This document shows, piece after piece, positions 53,550 through 62,060 of a DNA stretch of 64,000 bases; the stretch's first letter is position 1; each line of letters begins with the position of its first letter. A program made the position numbers and the translations under genes. The stretch comes from Stella humosa (GTDB lineage Bacteria; Pseudomonadota; Alphaproteobacteria; ATCC43930; Allostellaceae). The stretch lies in contig NZ_AP019700.1 in NCBI RefSeq assembly GCF_006738645.1, forward strand, positions 2,864,001-2,928,000, in the 5' to 3' direction. The notes under the pieces were generated by a model, which ran no database searches, had not been told where the DNA came from, and saw only the letters and a list, made by a program, of their open reading frames with translations.

Positions 53550-54521
53550 CTACTCCGCTGCTGCCGCCTGGGTCGCCGCCGCCTGCCCCAGCATCAGGCC
53601 GATGTTCTGCACCGCCGCCCCCGACGCGCCCTTGCCCAGATTGTCGAGCCGGGCGACCAGGATCGCCTGCCGGTGCTTCTCGCTGGCGAAGACCCGCAGT
53701 TCGAGCCGGTCGGTATCGTTCAGCGTGTCCGGCACGATGCGATCGACCATCTCCTTGCCCTCGCCGACCGGCACGACCGAGACCAGCTCGGAGCCCCGGA
53801 AGCGCGCGGCCAGCACCGCCTCCAGGTCGCGGCCGGTCGGCCGGCCGGTCAGCGTGTCGAGATGCAGCGGGATCGACACCAGCATGCCCTGGCGGAAGTG
53901 GCCGACCGACGGCACGAAGATCGGCCGCCGCGACAGGCCGGAATAGAGCTGCGTCTCGGGCAGGTGCTTGTGCTCGAGTTTCAGGCCGTACAGCTCGAAC
54001 GCCGGGCCGCCCTCGCGGTCATGGGCCTCGATCATGCCCTTGCCGCCGCCGCTGTAGCCGCTGACGGCGTTGATGGTGACGGGATAGTCGGCCGGCATCA
54101 GCCCGGCATCGACCAGCGGCCGCAGCAGCGCGATGGCACCGGTCGGGTAGCAGCCGGGATTGGTCACCCGCCGGGCGGCCGCGATCCGGGCCGCCTGGTC
54201 GGGCGTCATCTCGGCAAAGCCGTAGGCCCAGCCTTCCGCCGTGCGATGGGCGGTGCTGGCATCCAGCACCCGCGGGCCGGCCGCGCCCAGCGCGTCGGCC
54301 AGCGCCACGGATTCGCGCGCGGCGTCGTCGGGCAGGCACAGCACGACCAGGTCGACTTCGGCCATCAGCGCCTGGCGCGCGGCCGGGTCCTTGCGCTGCT
54401 CTGCCGGGATGCTCTTCAGCTCGACCCACGGCGTCGCCAGCAGGCGCTCGCGGATGCCAAGGCCGGTGGTGCCGGCTTCGCCGTCGATGAAAACCCGGGG
54501 CTTGCCGCTCTTGTCGACCAT
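53550..54521 (-). CDS. argC: N-acetyl-gamma-glutamyl-phosphate reductase (short type)
   Basis: 323 residues, the short ArgC subtype. Reduces N-acetylglutamyl phosphate in arginine synthesis. NADP motif [17 protein letters not shown]; catalytic Cys124 in [33 protein letters not shown]; His in [19 protein letters not shown] precedes ATG 54521. Expression appears to be governed by the upstream promoter-leader-terminator element at 54561-54754. Confidence 0.96.
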   Translation of the reverse strand: MVDKSGKPRVFIDGEAGTTGLGIRERLLATPWVELKSIPAEQRKDPAARQALMAEVDLVVLCLPDDAARESVALADALGAAGPRVLDASTAHRTAEGWAYGFAEMTPDQAARIAAARRVTNPGCYPTGAIALLRPLVDAGLMPADYPVTINAVSGYSGGGKGMIEAHDREGGPAFELYGLKLEHKHLPETQLYSGLSRRPIFVPSVGHFRQGMLVSIPLHLDTLTGRPTGRDLEAVLAARFRGSELVSVVPVGEGKEMVDRIVPDTLNDTDRLELRVFASEKHRQAILVARLDNLGKGASGAAVQNIGLMLGQAAATQAAAAE

Positions 54522-54560
54522 CGAACCGCCCTCCTCCACCTCGAAACTACCTGCAAACGA

Positions 54561-54587
54561 AAAAGGCCGCGCTGAGCGCGGCCTTTT
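54561..54587 (-). terminator. Intrinsic terminator in the argC leader (attenuator)
   Basis: A 13-base perfect stem (AAAAGGCCGCGCT / AGCGCGGCCTTTT) with a one-base apex, followed on the minus strand by a T run. It lies 39 bases before the argC start and 31 bases after the stop of a small Arg-codon-containing ORF. Its 5' arm can instead pair with TGAGCGC (54615-54621), giving a mutually exclusive antiterminator. Confidence 0.75.
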
Positions 54588-54618
54588 CGGGGTCCATGGG
54601 CCTCCAGGGGCCCGGCGC

Positions 54619-54693
54619 TCAGGTCGGAATCGGCATGCTACGGCGTCGCAGCGCCGCAGCGGAACAGGTCACCCGAAGTCCGATCGTGAACAT
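54619..54693 (-). CDS. Candidate arginine leader peptide upstream of argC
   Basis: A 24-residue ORF (begins [10 protein letters not shown], ends [10 protein letters not shown]). Codons 16-18 are three consecutive Arg codons, CGA CGC CGT (54640-54648), with another Arg at codon 7. A hairpin covers the Arg codons (54637-54645 with 54652-54660) and the stop codon lies inside the antiterminator arm. This is the design of a ribosome-stalling attenuator. The Shine-Dalgarno is weak (GAAG within GTAGAAGCGACCCC). Confidence 0.5.
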   Translation of the reverse strand: MFTIGLRVTCSAAALRRRSMPIPT

Positions 54694-54724
54694 GGGGTCG
54701 CTTCTACACCGGCTCCAGGTCCAG

Positions 54725-54754
54725 AGGATACGGGAATTTTCGCCGCCAATGCAA
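54725..54754 (-). promoter_or_regulatory. Candidate argC promoter
   Basis: Minus strand TTGCAT (54749-54754), 18 bases, TATCCT (54725-54730). Initiation would fall about 20 bases before the leader-peptide ATG. The -35 overlaps the T tract of the rpsI terminator. Confidence 0.45.
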
Positions 54755-54783
54755 AAGGGCCGCGCCTTGCGGCACGGCCCTTC
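54753..54783 (-). terminator. Intrinsic terminator of rplM-rpsI
   Basis: Stem AAGGGCCG (54755-54762) with CGGCCCTT (54775-54782), GC-rich inner pairing, and TTTTG following on the minus strand. 28 bases after the rpsI stop. Confidence 0.75.
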
Positions 54784-54810
54784 CGGTTCCAGGCCGAAGC
54801 CCGGGATGGA

Positions 54811-55326
54811 TCAGCGCTTCGAGAACTGGAAGCTGCGGCGGGCCTTGGCCTTGCCGTACTTCTTGCGCTCGACCACGCGGCTGTCGCGGGTCAGGAAGCC
54901 GACCTTCTTCAGGGCCGGACGGAGGGCCGGCTCGAAGTGGGACAGCGCCTTGGAGATGCCGTGGCGCACCGCGCCGGCCTGGCCCGAGAGCCCGCCGCCG
55001 ACGACCGTGCAGTAGATGTCGAACTGCTCTTCGCGCGACACGACCTGGAAGGGCTGGTTGATGATCATGCGCAGCACGGGGCGCGCAAAATACGTCTCCA
55101 GGTCCTTGCCGTTGACGCTGATCGCGCCGCTGCCGGGCTTCAGCCAGACGCGGGCGATGGCGTTCTTGCGCTTGCCGGTGGCATAGGCACGACCGAACCG
55201 GTCGACCTGGCGCTCGCGCAGTTCAGGCTCGGCATCGGGCGCGCGGGCATCGTCGGCCGCGGGCGGGTTCTGGGCAGCGGCCAGCGCGTCCTTGAGCTGG
55301 CCCAGGGATTCGAGAGTCTCGGCCAT
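54811..55326 (-). CDS. rpsI: 30S ribosomal protein S9
   Basis: 171 residues. The conserved S9 core ([66 protein letters not shown]-terminal SKR tail reaching the P-site tRNA) occupies the last 125. An acidic Ala-rich extension of about 42 residues precedes it. Follows rplM by 4 bases. Confidence 0.98.
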   Translation of the reverse strand: MAETLESLGQLKDALAAAQNPPAADDARAPDAEPELRERQVDRFGRAYATGKRKNAIARVWLKPGSGAISVNGKDLETYFARPVLRMIINQPFQVVSREEQFDIYCTVVGGGLSGQAGAVRHGISKALSHFEPALRPALKKVGFLTRDSRVVERKKYGKAKARRSFQFSKR

Positions 55327-55330
55327 CGGA

Positions 55331-55798
55331 TCAGCCCTTGCGCTTGTTCTTCGGGTTCATCGCCGCAACGTCCAGCGTTTCCGGCTGCTGCGCCTCGTGC
55401 GGGTGCTCGGCACCCTTGTAGACGCGCAGATTCTTCATCTGCTGGCGGGCGAGCGGGCTGTCCTTCTTCATCATGCGCTCGACGGCCTTCTCGAGCACGC
55501 GCTCGGGATAGCGGCCACGCAGGATCTCACCCTTGGTCCGGCCCTTGATGCCGCCAGGGAAGCCGGTGTGCCAATAGAACACATCCTGCTCCAGCTTGCG
55601 GCCGGTGACATGGACCTTGTCGGCATTGACGACGATGACGTTGTCGCCGCAATCCATGTGCGGGGTGAAGGTGGTCTTGTGCTTGCCCTTCAGGCGCAGC
55701 GCAATGACGCTCGCCAGGCGGCCCAGCACCAGCCCGTCGGCATCGATCAGCACCCACTTCTTGCTGATGTCCGCGGGCTTCGCGGAATAGGTCTTCAT
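55331..55798 (-). CDS. rplM: 50S ribosomal protein L13
   Basis: 155 residues: [83 protein letters not shown]. Start 55798; the longer frame is unsupported. First gene of rplM-rpsI, with a strong promoter at 55857-55885. Confidence 0.98.
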   Translation of the reverse strand: MKTYSAKPADISKKWVLIDADGLVLGRLASVIALRLKGKHKTTFTPHMDCGDNVIVVNADKVHVTGRKLEQDVFYWHTGFPGGIKGRTKGEILRGRYPERVLEKAVERMMKKDSPLARQQMKNLRVYKGAEHPHEAQQPETLDVAAMNPKNKRKG

Positions 55799-55856
55799 TC
55801 GGACACGCTCGATCAAAAAGACAGCGCGGCACCCCTGGATGCCGCTTCGGAGGCGG

Positions 55857-55885
55857 TGTCTACGCGTCGTCCAGCCCACTGTCAA
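55857..55885 (-). promoter_or_regulatory. Sigma-70-type promoter of rplM-rpsI
   Basis: Minus strand TTGACA (55880-55885), 17-base spacer, TAGACA (55857-55862). Perfect -35 and spacing; sits 58 bases before the rplM start and just downstream of the preceding terminator. Confidence 0.75.
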
Positions 55886-55890
55886 CGCAG

Positions 55891-55915
55891 AAAAGCCCGA
55901 TGCCACGGGGCTTTT
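55891..55915 (-). terminator. Intrinsic terminator between the thioesterase gene and rplM
   Basis: Stem AAAAGCCC/GGGCTTTT around a 9-base loop, T-rich on both exits, 30 bases after the thioesterase stop. Confidence 0.65.
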
Positions 55916-55945
55916 TCGCTGGTGGTATCATGATACCGCACATTC

Positions 55946-56386
55946 TCAGGTGACTGCGCCGGGCGGGATCGAGTAGGTGCCGGTGACATGGGCGACGGGG
56001 TCCGCCTCCCCTTCCGACAGCAGCGTCACCTCGCCATAGGCCAGGCGTCGCCCGAGCTTCAGCAGGCGCGCTTCCGCGATCAAGTCAGCCGGACGCGGCC
56101 GGCGCAGGAAGTTGGTAGTCAGGCTCGTCGTGACCGCCAGCGGCACGGCACCGATGCGGCTCAGGACCGCGGCATAGAGCGCGAAGTCGGCCAGTCCCAT
56201 CAGGATCGGGCCGGCGATGGTGCCGCCGGGGCGGATGGAATCCGCCCGGAACGGCGCCCGGCAGACCGCACTGCCCCAGCCGATCGAATCGAGGCGGAAG
56301 CCGAACGAGACGGTGAAGGGCAATTCCGCCGCGCACAACGCGTCGAACGCCTCGCGCGTGATCCGTGCCTCGCCGCTGCCGTCCAT
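55946..56386 (-). CDS. PaaI-like hotdog thioesterase
   Basis: 146 residues, single hotdog domain. Family marks: SIRPGGTIAGPILMGLADFALYAAV (active-site helix with Gly and Asp), TTSLTTNFLRRPRPADLIAEARLLKLGRRLAYGEV in parts, and HVTGTYSIPP. Hydrolyses acyl-CoAs; substrate unknown. Divergent from the TPR protein gene. Confidence 0.9.
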   Translation of the reverse strand: MDGSGEARITREAFDALCAAELPFTVSFGFRLDSIGWGSAVCRAPFRADSIRPGGTIAGPILMGLADFALYAAVLSRIGAVPLAVTTSLTTNFLRRPRPADLIAEARLLKLGRRLAYGEVTLLSEGEADPVAHVTGTYSIPPGAVT

Positions 56387-56433
56387 CCCCGCCTCCCTGG
56401 TTTCGTGGCCGCGATTATGCCAGGAATCGGTGC

Positions 56434-57816
56434 ATGCCTGTCTTCTCCGATGTACGCGGCCTCGCCGTCACCGCCGCCGACCCCGCCGTGGTCGGCCATG
56501 TCGATGCCTCGATCGCGGCCTTCCTCGGCTTTCGCAAGGACACCGGCGAGCGCCTGAAGCCGGCCCTGGCGCTCGACCCGGAGTGCGTCTTCGCCAACGT
56601 GTTGCGCGGCTACTACATGCTGCTGATGGCCAATCGCACGCTGGTGCCGCGGGCGGCCAAGTGCCTGGCCGCGGCCGAGAAGGCGGCCGCCGGGGCGACC
56701 GCCCGCGAGCAGGGTCATGTTGCGGCCCTCCGGGCCTGGGTTGCGGGGGACTTCGCCGGTGCGGTCCGCCGGTGGGAGGCGCTGCTGCCCGAGAACCCGC
56801 GGGACGCGATCGCCCTGCGCCTGGCCAACTACGGGCATTTCTATGCCGGCGACGCGGCCGGCATGCGCGACAGCTTCGCGCGCTGCCTGCATGCCTGGGA
56901 CGAAAGCGTGCCGGGCTACGGCTTCATGCTGGGCGCCTATGCCTTCGCGCAGGAAGAGGCCGGCGACTATGCCGCGGCCGAACGCGACGGCCGGCGCGCG
57001 GTCGAGATGCAGCCGGCCGACATCTGGGCCACCCATGCCGTGGCCCACGTGCTGGAAATGCAGGGCCGCGCCGACGAGGGCGTCGCCTGGATCACCGGCC
57101 TGGAAGGCAATTTCGGCGAATGCCACAACTTCACCTATCATCTGTGGTGGCACCGGGCCCTCTTCCACTGGGACCGCGGCCGCTATGACGCGGCACTCGA
57201 CCTCTACGACCGCGAGGTGCGCCCGGAATCGACCGACGACGCGCTCGACATCGCCAACGCCACCTCCCTGCTGTGGCGGCTGGAGCAGGTCGGCATGGAT
57301 GTCGGCGACCGCTGGCAGGAACTGGCGGCCCGCGCGGCCGAGCGCATCGGCGACCACATGCTGGTTTTCTCCGACGCGCATTTCGCCATGGCCCTGGCCG
57401 CCGCCGGGCCGGAAGGCTCCGACCGGCGCTTCGCCGAAAGCTGCCGCGCCTTTGCCGGCGCCGGCGAGACCCAGTCCGCCGTCATGGCCGCATGCGGCGC
57501 GGACCTGGTGGACGGCGTGCTGGCCTACCGCCGCGGCGACTTCGGCCGTGCCGTCGATCATCTGTCGGCCGCCCGCCCGGCACTGCGCGGCATCGGCGGC
57601 AGCCACGCCCAGCGCGATGTCTTCGAGCAGATGCTGGCCGTGGCGGCCTTGAAGGCGGAGCGCCTGCCGCTGGCGCGCGCGCTCTGGTCCGAGCGCAGCC
57701 GGCGCAAGCCCTGGTGCGGCTGGACCTGGGGCAACCTGGCCGACAGCCTGTCCGCCACGGGCGACCCGATCGCGGCTGCCGGCGCGCGGGCCCGGGCGGT
57801 GGCGATCGCGGTCTGA
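56434..57816 (+). CDS. TTC38-like tetratricopeptide repeat protein
   Basis: 460 residues, no signal peptide. Helical TPR-like units run through the chain (AGDFAGAVRRWEALLPENPRDAIALRLANYGHFYAGD, DYAAAERDGRRAVEMQPADIWATHAVAHVLEMQGRADEGVAWI in parts). HNFTYHLWWHRALFHWDRGRYDAALDLYDREV is the strongly conserved TTC38 segment. Role unknown; family members occur in bacteria and animals. Upstream of enoyl-CoA hydratase by 82 bases. Confidence 0.88.
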   Translation: MPVFSDVRGLAVTAADPAVVGHVDASIAAFLGFRKDTGERLKPALALDPECVFANVLRGYYMLLMANRTLVPRAAKCLAAAEKAAAGATAREQGHVAALRAWVAGDFAGAVRRWEALLPENPRDAIALRLANYGHFYAGDAAGMRDSFARCLHAWDESVPGYGFMLGAYAFAQEEAGDYAAAERDGRRAVEMQPADIWATHAVAHVLEMQGRADEGVAWITGLEGNFGECHNFTYHLWWHRALFHWDRGRYDAALDLYDREVRPESTDDALDIANATSLLWRLEQVGMDVGDRWQELAARAAERIGDHMLVFSDAHFAMALAAAGPEGSDRRFAESCRAFAGAGETQSAVMAACGADLVDGVLAYRRGDFGRAVDHLSAARPALRGIGGSHAQRDVFEQMLAVAALKAERLPLARALWSERSRRKPWCGWTWGNLADSLSATGDPIAAAGARARAVAIAV

Positions 57817-57898
57817 TCCGGCGCCGATGCCCGTTGCATCCGGCCATCGCGGCCGGCATTGATGCCCAATATCGTTCCCAGGCGAGGATTCCCCCATC

Positions 57899-58696
57899 AT
57901 GCTCGCACCGGTGTCGCAGGACGAACCCTTGCTGCTGCGCGAGGACAGGGCCGGCGTGGCTCGGCTGACACTGAACCGCCCCGCCGCCCGCAACGCGCTG
58001 TCGGTGGCGCTGATGGCGGAGCTGGCCGATGTGCTGGACGAGATTGCCGACGATGCGGCCGTGAAGGTGGTGGTCATCGCCGCCAGCGGCCCGGCCTTCT
58101 GCGCCGGCCACGACCTGAAGGAGGTGCGTGCCGATTCCAGCCGCGCGGCCATGGAGGCCCTGTTCCGGCAGTGCAGCGACCTGATGCTGCAGGTCACCCG
58201 CCTGCCCAAGCCGGTGATCGCCGAGGTGCACGCGATGGCGACCGCGGCCGGATGCCAGCTTGTCGCCACCTGCGACCTGGCGGTCGCGGCCGACACCGCT
58301 CGCTTTGCGACGCCTGGGGTGAATATCGGCCTCTTCTGCTCGACGCCGATGGTGGCGCTGACCCGCAACATCGGCGCCAAGCCGGCGATGGCGATGCTGC
58401 TGACGGGCGAACCGATCGACGCCGCCACCGCGCTCGGCCTTGGCCTCGTCAACCGGGTGGTGCCGGCGGCCGGCCTGCGCGCGGCCGTGGACGGGCTGGC
58501 GGATACCATCGCGTCCAAGTCGCCGCTGGTGCTGGCGATCGGCAAGGAAGCCTTCCACCGCCAGCGCGACATGCCGTTGGCCGATGCCTATGCCTATGCC
58601 TCCGACGTGATGACGAAGAACATGATGGCGGCCGACGCAGCCGAGGGTATCGACGCCTTCGTCACCCGGCGGACGCCCGCCTGGAAGGGTTGCTGA
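57899..58696 (+). CDS. Enoyl-CoA hydratase/isomerase family protein
   Basis: 265 residues, crotonase fold. LTLNRPAARNALSVALM, oxyanion-hole segments GPAFCAGHDLKEV and the helix ATAAGCQLVATCDLAVAAD with FATPGVNIGLFCSTP. It resembles ECHDC3-type members; the second catalytic Glu position is Val/Gly-like here (NIGLFC), so hydratase activity is uncertain. Its TGA overlaps the next ATG. Confidence 0.9.
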   Translation: MLAPVSQDEPLLLREDRAGVARLTLNRPAARNALSVALMAELADVLDEIADDAAVKVVVIAASGPAFCAGHDLKEVRADSSRAAMEALFRQCSDLMLQVTRLPKPVIAEVHAMATAAGCQLVATCDLAVAADTARFATPGVNIGLFCSTPMVALTRNIGAKPAMAMLLTGEPIDAATALGLGLVNRVVPAAGLRAAVDGLADTIASKSPLVLAIGKEAFHRQRDMPLADAYAYASDVMTKNMMAADAAEGIDAFVTRRTPAWKGC

Positions 58697-59178
58697 TGGA
58701 GCATGACCGCTACGCCGACGAATACATCGCCGGCATCCTGCGCGAGACCAAGACCATCGCCATGGTCGGCGCCAGCCCGAACTGGAACCGACCCAGCTTC
58801 TTCGTGATGAAGTACCTGCAAGGCAAGGGCTTCCGGGTGATCCCGGTCAACCCGCGCGCGGCCGGGCAGGAGATCCTGGGCGAAACCGTTTACGCATCCC
58901 TGGCCGACGTGCCGGTGCCGGTCGACATGGTCGACGTCTTCCGCGCCGCCGATGCCGTGCCGGGCATCGTCGACGAGGCCATCGCCATCGGCGCCAAGGT
59001 CGTCTGGATGCAACTCGGCGTGCGCCATGACGAAGCGGCCGCCAAGGCCGAGGCCGCCGGCATCAAGGTCGTCATGAACCGTTGCCCGAAGATCGAGTAT
59101 GGCCGCCATTCGGGCGAGCTGTCCTGGGGCGGCTTCGATTCCGGCATCATCACCTCGCGGCGGACCCGAAAGGTATAG
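58696..59178 (+). CDS. CoA-binding (YccU-like) Rossmann protein
   Basis: 160 residues. ETKTIAMVGASPNWNRPSFFVMKYLQGKGFRVIPVNP is the CoA-binding motif (in overlapping parts); VDMVDVFRAADAVPGIVDEAI and VVWMQLGVRHDEAAAKAEAAGI follow, with CPKIEYGR at the end. Start overlaps the hydratase stop (TGATG). Widely found ahead of O-acetylhomoserine sulfhydrylase in alphaproteobacteria. Confidence 0.93.
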   Translation: MEHDRYADEYIAGILRETKTIAMVGASPNWNRPSFFVMKYLQGKGFRVIPVNPRAAGQEILGETVYASLADVPVPVDMVDVFRAADAVPGIVDEAIAIGAKVVWMQLGVRHDEAAAKAEAAGIKVVMNRCPKIEYGRHSGELSWGGFDSGIITSRRTRKV

Positions 59179-59180
59179 AA

Positions 59181-60479
59181 ATGACCGACAAGTCCAAGTT
59201 CGGCTTCGAGACGCGCACCGTGCATGCCGGTGCCGCCCCCGATCCCACCACCGGCGCCCGCGCCGTGCCGATCTACCAGACGACGGCCTATGTCTTCGAC
59301 GATGTCGACCACGCGGCCTCGCTCTTCAACCTGCAGACCTACGGCTACATCTATTCGCGGCTGACCAACCCGACGGTGGCGGCACTGGAAGAGCGCGTCG
59401 CCAGCCTGGAAGGCGGGCGCGGGGCGACCGGCTGCGCGTCCGGCCACGCCGCGCAGATGCTGGCATTCTTCGCCCTGATGGAGCCGGGCGACGAGTTCCT
59501 GGCATCGCGCCGGCTCTATGGCGGGTCGATCACCCAGTTCGGGCGCAGCTTCCAGAAGTTCGGCTGGCACGTCCGCTTCGTCGATTCCGACGACCCGGAG
59601 AATTTCCGCCGGGCGCTGACGCCCAAATGCAAGGCGATCTTCGTCGAGAGCCTGGCCAACCCCGGCGGCGTCATCACCGACCTGGAAGCCGTGTCGGCCA
59701 TCGCGCGCGAGGCCGGCATCCCGCTCATCGTCGACAACACAATGGCCTCGCCCTACCTGTGCCGGCCGATCGAGTGGGGGGCGGACATCGTCGTCCATTC
59801 GACGACCAAGTTCCTGTCCGGCCACGGCAATTCCATGGGCGGCATGGTCGTCGACAGCGGCCGCTTCGACTGGACGGCCAGCGGCCGCTTCCCGTCGCTG
59901 AGCGAGCCCGAGCCCGCCTATCACGGCCTGCGCTTCCACGAGACCTTCGGCGATCTCGCCCTGACCGTGCATGGCCATGCGCTGGGCCTGCGCGACCTGG
60001 GTGCCGCGATGGCGCCCTTGAACGCCTTCCTGACGCTGACCGGCACCGAGACGCTGGCGCTGCGCATGGAGCGCCATGTCGCCAACGCCCAGAAGGTGGC
60101 CGAATACCTGGAAGGCCACCCGGCCGTCGCCTGGGTCTCCTATGCCGGGCTGCCGAGCAGCCCCTACCGGGCACTGGCTGCCAAATACATGCCGCGCGGC
60201 GCCGGCTCGGTCTTCACCTTCGGCGTGAAGGGCGGCTACGACGCGGGCGTGAAGATGGTGGAGGGCTGCGAGCTGTTCTCGCATCTGGCCAATATCGGCG
60301 ATACCCGCAGCCTGATCATCCACCCGGCCTCGACCACCCATCGCCAGCTTTCGGACGAGCAGCGGGTGGCAGCCGGCGCCGGCCCGGACGTGGTCCGCCT
60401 GTCGATCGGCATCGAGAGCGTCGAGGACATCATCGCCGACCTCGACCAGGCGCTGGCCAAGGGGATGAAGGCCGGCTGA
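59181..60479 (+). CDS. metY: O-acetylhomoserine sulfhydrylase/aminocarboxypropyltransferase
   Basis: 432 residues, Cys/Met-metabolism PLP family. FETRTVHAGAAPDPTTGARAVPIYQTTAYVF at the N-terminus, YIYSRLTNPTVAALEER, the PLP lysine in VVHSTTKFLSGHGNSMGG, and SLIIHPASTTHRQLS near the C-terminus. Forms homocysteine from O-acetylhomoserine and sulfide. Two bases after the CoA-binding gene, so same operon. Confidence 0.95.
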   Translation: MTDKSKFGFETRTVHAGAAPDPTTGARAVPIYQTTAYVFDDVDHAASLFNLQTYGYIYSRLTNPTVAALEERVASLEGGRGATGCASGHAAQMLAFFALMEPGDEFLASRRLYGGSITQFGRSFQKFGWHVRFVDSDDPENFRRALTPKCKAIFVESLANPGGVITDLEAVSAIAREAGIPLIVDNTMASPYLCRPIEWGADIVVHSTTKFLSGHGNSMGGMVVDSGRFDWTASGRFPSLSEPEPAYHGLRFHETFGDLALTVHGHALGLRDLGAAMAPLNAFLTLTGTETLALRMERHVANAQKVAEYLEGHPAVAWVSYAGLPSSPYRALAAKYMPRGAGSVFTFGVKGGYDAGVKMVEGCELFSHLANIGDTRSLIIHPASTTHRQLSDEQRVAAGAGPDVVRLSIGIESVEDIIADLDQALAKGMKAG

Positions 60480-60504
60480 CCGGATGCAGCCCAGGTGGCG
60501 CAGG

Positions 60505-60948
60505 TCACTTCCAGTAGGCCAGCGTCACCCGGGTGCCGGCGCCGATCGCCGACGAGATCATGAAGTCGTGCGAGAGCAGCCGCGCGGCATACAGCCCCAC
60601 GCCCATCCCCGATCCCGTCGAGTAGCCGGGCCGCAGCGCGGCATCAATGTCGCCTATGCCCGGTCCATCGTCCCCGAAGCTGACCCGCAGCCCTGTTCGC
60701 CCGAGATCGTTCACCAGCCCGATCATCGCCCACCCGCCGCCGCCATGATCCAGCGTGTTCCGTGCGATCTCGGTCGCTGCCGTTTCGATCCTGGACTGCT
60801 GGACGCGGGAGAGCCCGATTTCGCTGGCGATAGCCCGAACGGCCCAGCGGATATTGGGAAGATCCGCCCGACGCCGGATCGGGAACGACACCGACTGCAG
60901 GACTTCCGTGGCCTCCGTGGCCCTTGCGGGGAGAAAGCGGCTTGCCAT
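60505..60948 (-). CDS. RsbT/RsbW-like ATP-binding regulatory protein
   Basis: 147 residues with a GHKL ATPase fold: N box TAATEIARNTLDHGGGG, G1 box GDDGPGIGDIDAAL, and G2 region STGSGMGVGLYAARLL. Matches the RsbT switch-kinase group more than RsbW. It is alone: no RsbR/RsbS/RsbX or sigma gene adjacent. Convergent with metY. Confidence 0.85.
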   Translation of the reverse strand: MASRFLPARATEATEVLQSVSFPIRRRADLPNIRWAVRAIASEIGLSRVQQSRIETAATEIARNTLDHGGGGWAMIGLVNDLGRTGLRVSFGDDGPGIGDIDAALRPGYSTGSGMGVGLYAARLLSHDFMISSAIGAGTRVTLAYWK

Positions 60949-61084
60949 CGATTCACCTCGGATCTGCGTTGTACCGGCGAACGCGAAAATCCTCGGAGGA
61001 GGCGACCGAATCCAATATCGATGCCGTGCGAATTGAGACTATCTTGATATGAGCGCTTAGAACTGCCCCAAGGCAGATTCCAGT

Positions 61085-62059
61085 ATGACGATCGAGCTGC
61101 GCCACTTCCGCCAATTTGCCGTTCTGGGCGAGGAACTGCATTTTGGCCGGGCCGCCGCGCGGCTTGGCATGGCGCAGCCACCGTTGAGCCAGTCTATCCG
61201 CCGCATCGAGGATCATCTGGGCTTTCCCCTCCTGGTCCGCTCGCGCCGCCATGTCGAACTGACGCCGGCGGGCCGTGTCTTCCTGGGCGAAGCCCGGCGG
61301 ACCCTGGCGCAGGCCGACGACGCGATCCTGCTGGGGCGGCGTGCCGCAGCAGAGGAAATGGCAGGCCTCAACATCGGCTTCGTCGTCTCGGCCCTGTTCG
61401 GGCTGCTGCCGGCGGCAATCCGTGCCTTCCGCCTCCGCTTTCCGCAGGTCGGGGTACGGCTCGACCAACGCTCTACCAACGAGCAGACGGCGGGGCTGGT
61501 CCAGGGCGACGTCGATGCCGGATTCCTGCATCCGCCGATTCACGACGCGGCGGGCATCACCGTCCGCACGATCCGGCAGGATCCGATGGTAGCCGCGGTG
61601 CCGGAAACCCACGCGCTGGCGCTGCGGACCGAGTTGCGGCTGGCGGACCTGGCGGGCGAACCCATGATCCTGTTCCCCCATGTCCAGGGGCCGAACCTGC
61701 ACGGCCGGCTCACCCATGCCTGCCGGATGGCGGGATTCGTGCCGCGCATTGTCCAGGAAGCCCGCCAGATGCAGGTCATCCTGACCCTCGTCGCCGCAGG
61801 CATGGGGGTGTCGATGGTGCCGTCGGGAACGCGTGCCATGAACATCGACGGCGTCCGCCTGCTGCCCATCGCCGACATGCCCCGGGACCTGACCTGGGAC
61901 ATGGCCATCGCTTGGCGACCGAAGGGCGCCGGGCGACCGTTGCGGAGCTTCATTGAGACGGTGCTGGAACTGGCCCCCGAGTATGCCACGGACACCGATT
62001 TCTGCCCTTCCGCGCGCACGAGCCGCATCGCCGAGGCCGAACCGGCCGAGAGTGCGTAG
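61085..62059 (+). CDS. LysR-family regulator 1
   Basis: 324 residues. HTH at residues 1-60 (LRHFRQFAVLGEELHFGRAAARLGMAQPPLSQSIRRIEDHLGFPL in parts), then the effector domain (LNIGFVVSALFGLLPAAIRAFRLRFPQVGVRL in parts; AAGMGVSMVPSG). CatR/BenM-like group. One base separates its stop from the next LysR gene, which is a close paralogue. Confidence 0.95.
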   Translation: MTIELRHFRQFAVLGEELHFGRAAARLGMAQPPLSQSIRRIEDHLGFPLLVRSRRHVELTPAGRVFLGEARRTLAQADDAILLGRRAAAEEMAGLNIGFVVSALFGLLPAAIRAFRLRFPQVGVRLDQRSTNEQTAGLVQGDVDAGFLHPPIHDAAGITVRTIRQDPMVAAVPETHALALRTELRLADLAGEPMILFPHVQGPNLHGRLTHACRMAGFVPRIVQEARQMQVILTLVAAGMGVSMVPSGTRAMNIDGVRLLPIADMPRDLTWDMAIAWRPKGAGRPLRSFIETVLELAPEYATDTDFCPSARTSRIAEAEPAESA

Positions 62060-62060
62060 C

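Noticed and set aside
57817-57898. Possible SAM riboswitch ahead of the operon containing the O-acetylhomoserine sulfhydrylase gene
   Set aside because: Only 82 bases, with no SAM-II-like pairing or conserved core visible.
56200-58572. 790-codon minus-strand frame opposite the TPR and hydratase genes
   Set aside because: Shadow of two well-supported plus-strand genes and no recognisable motif.
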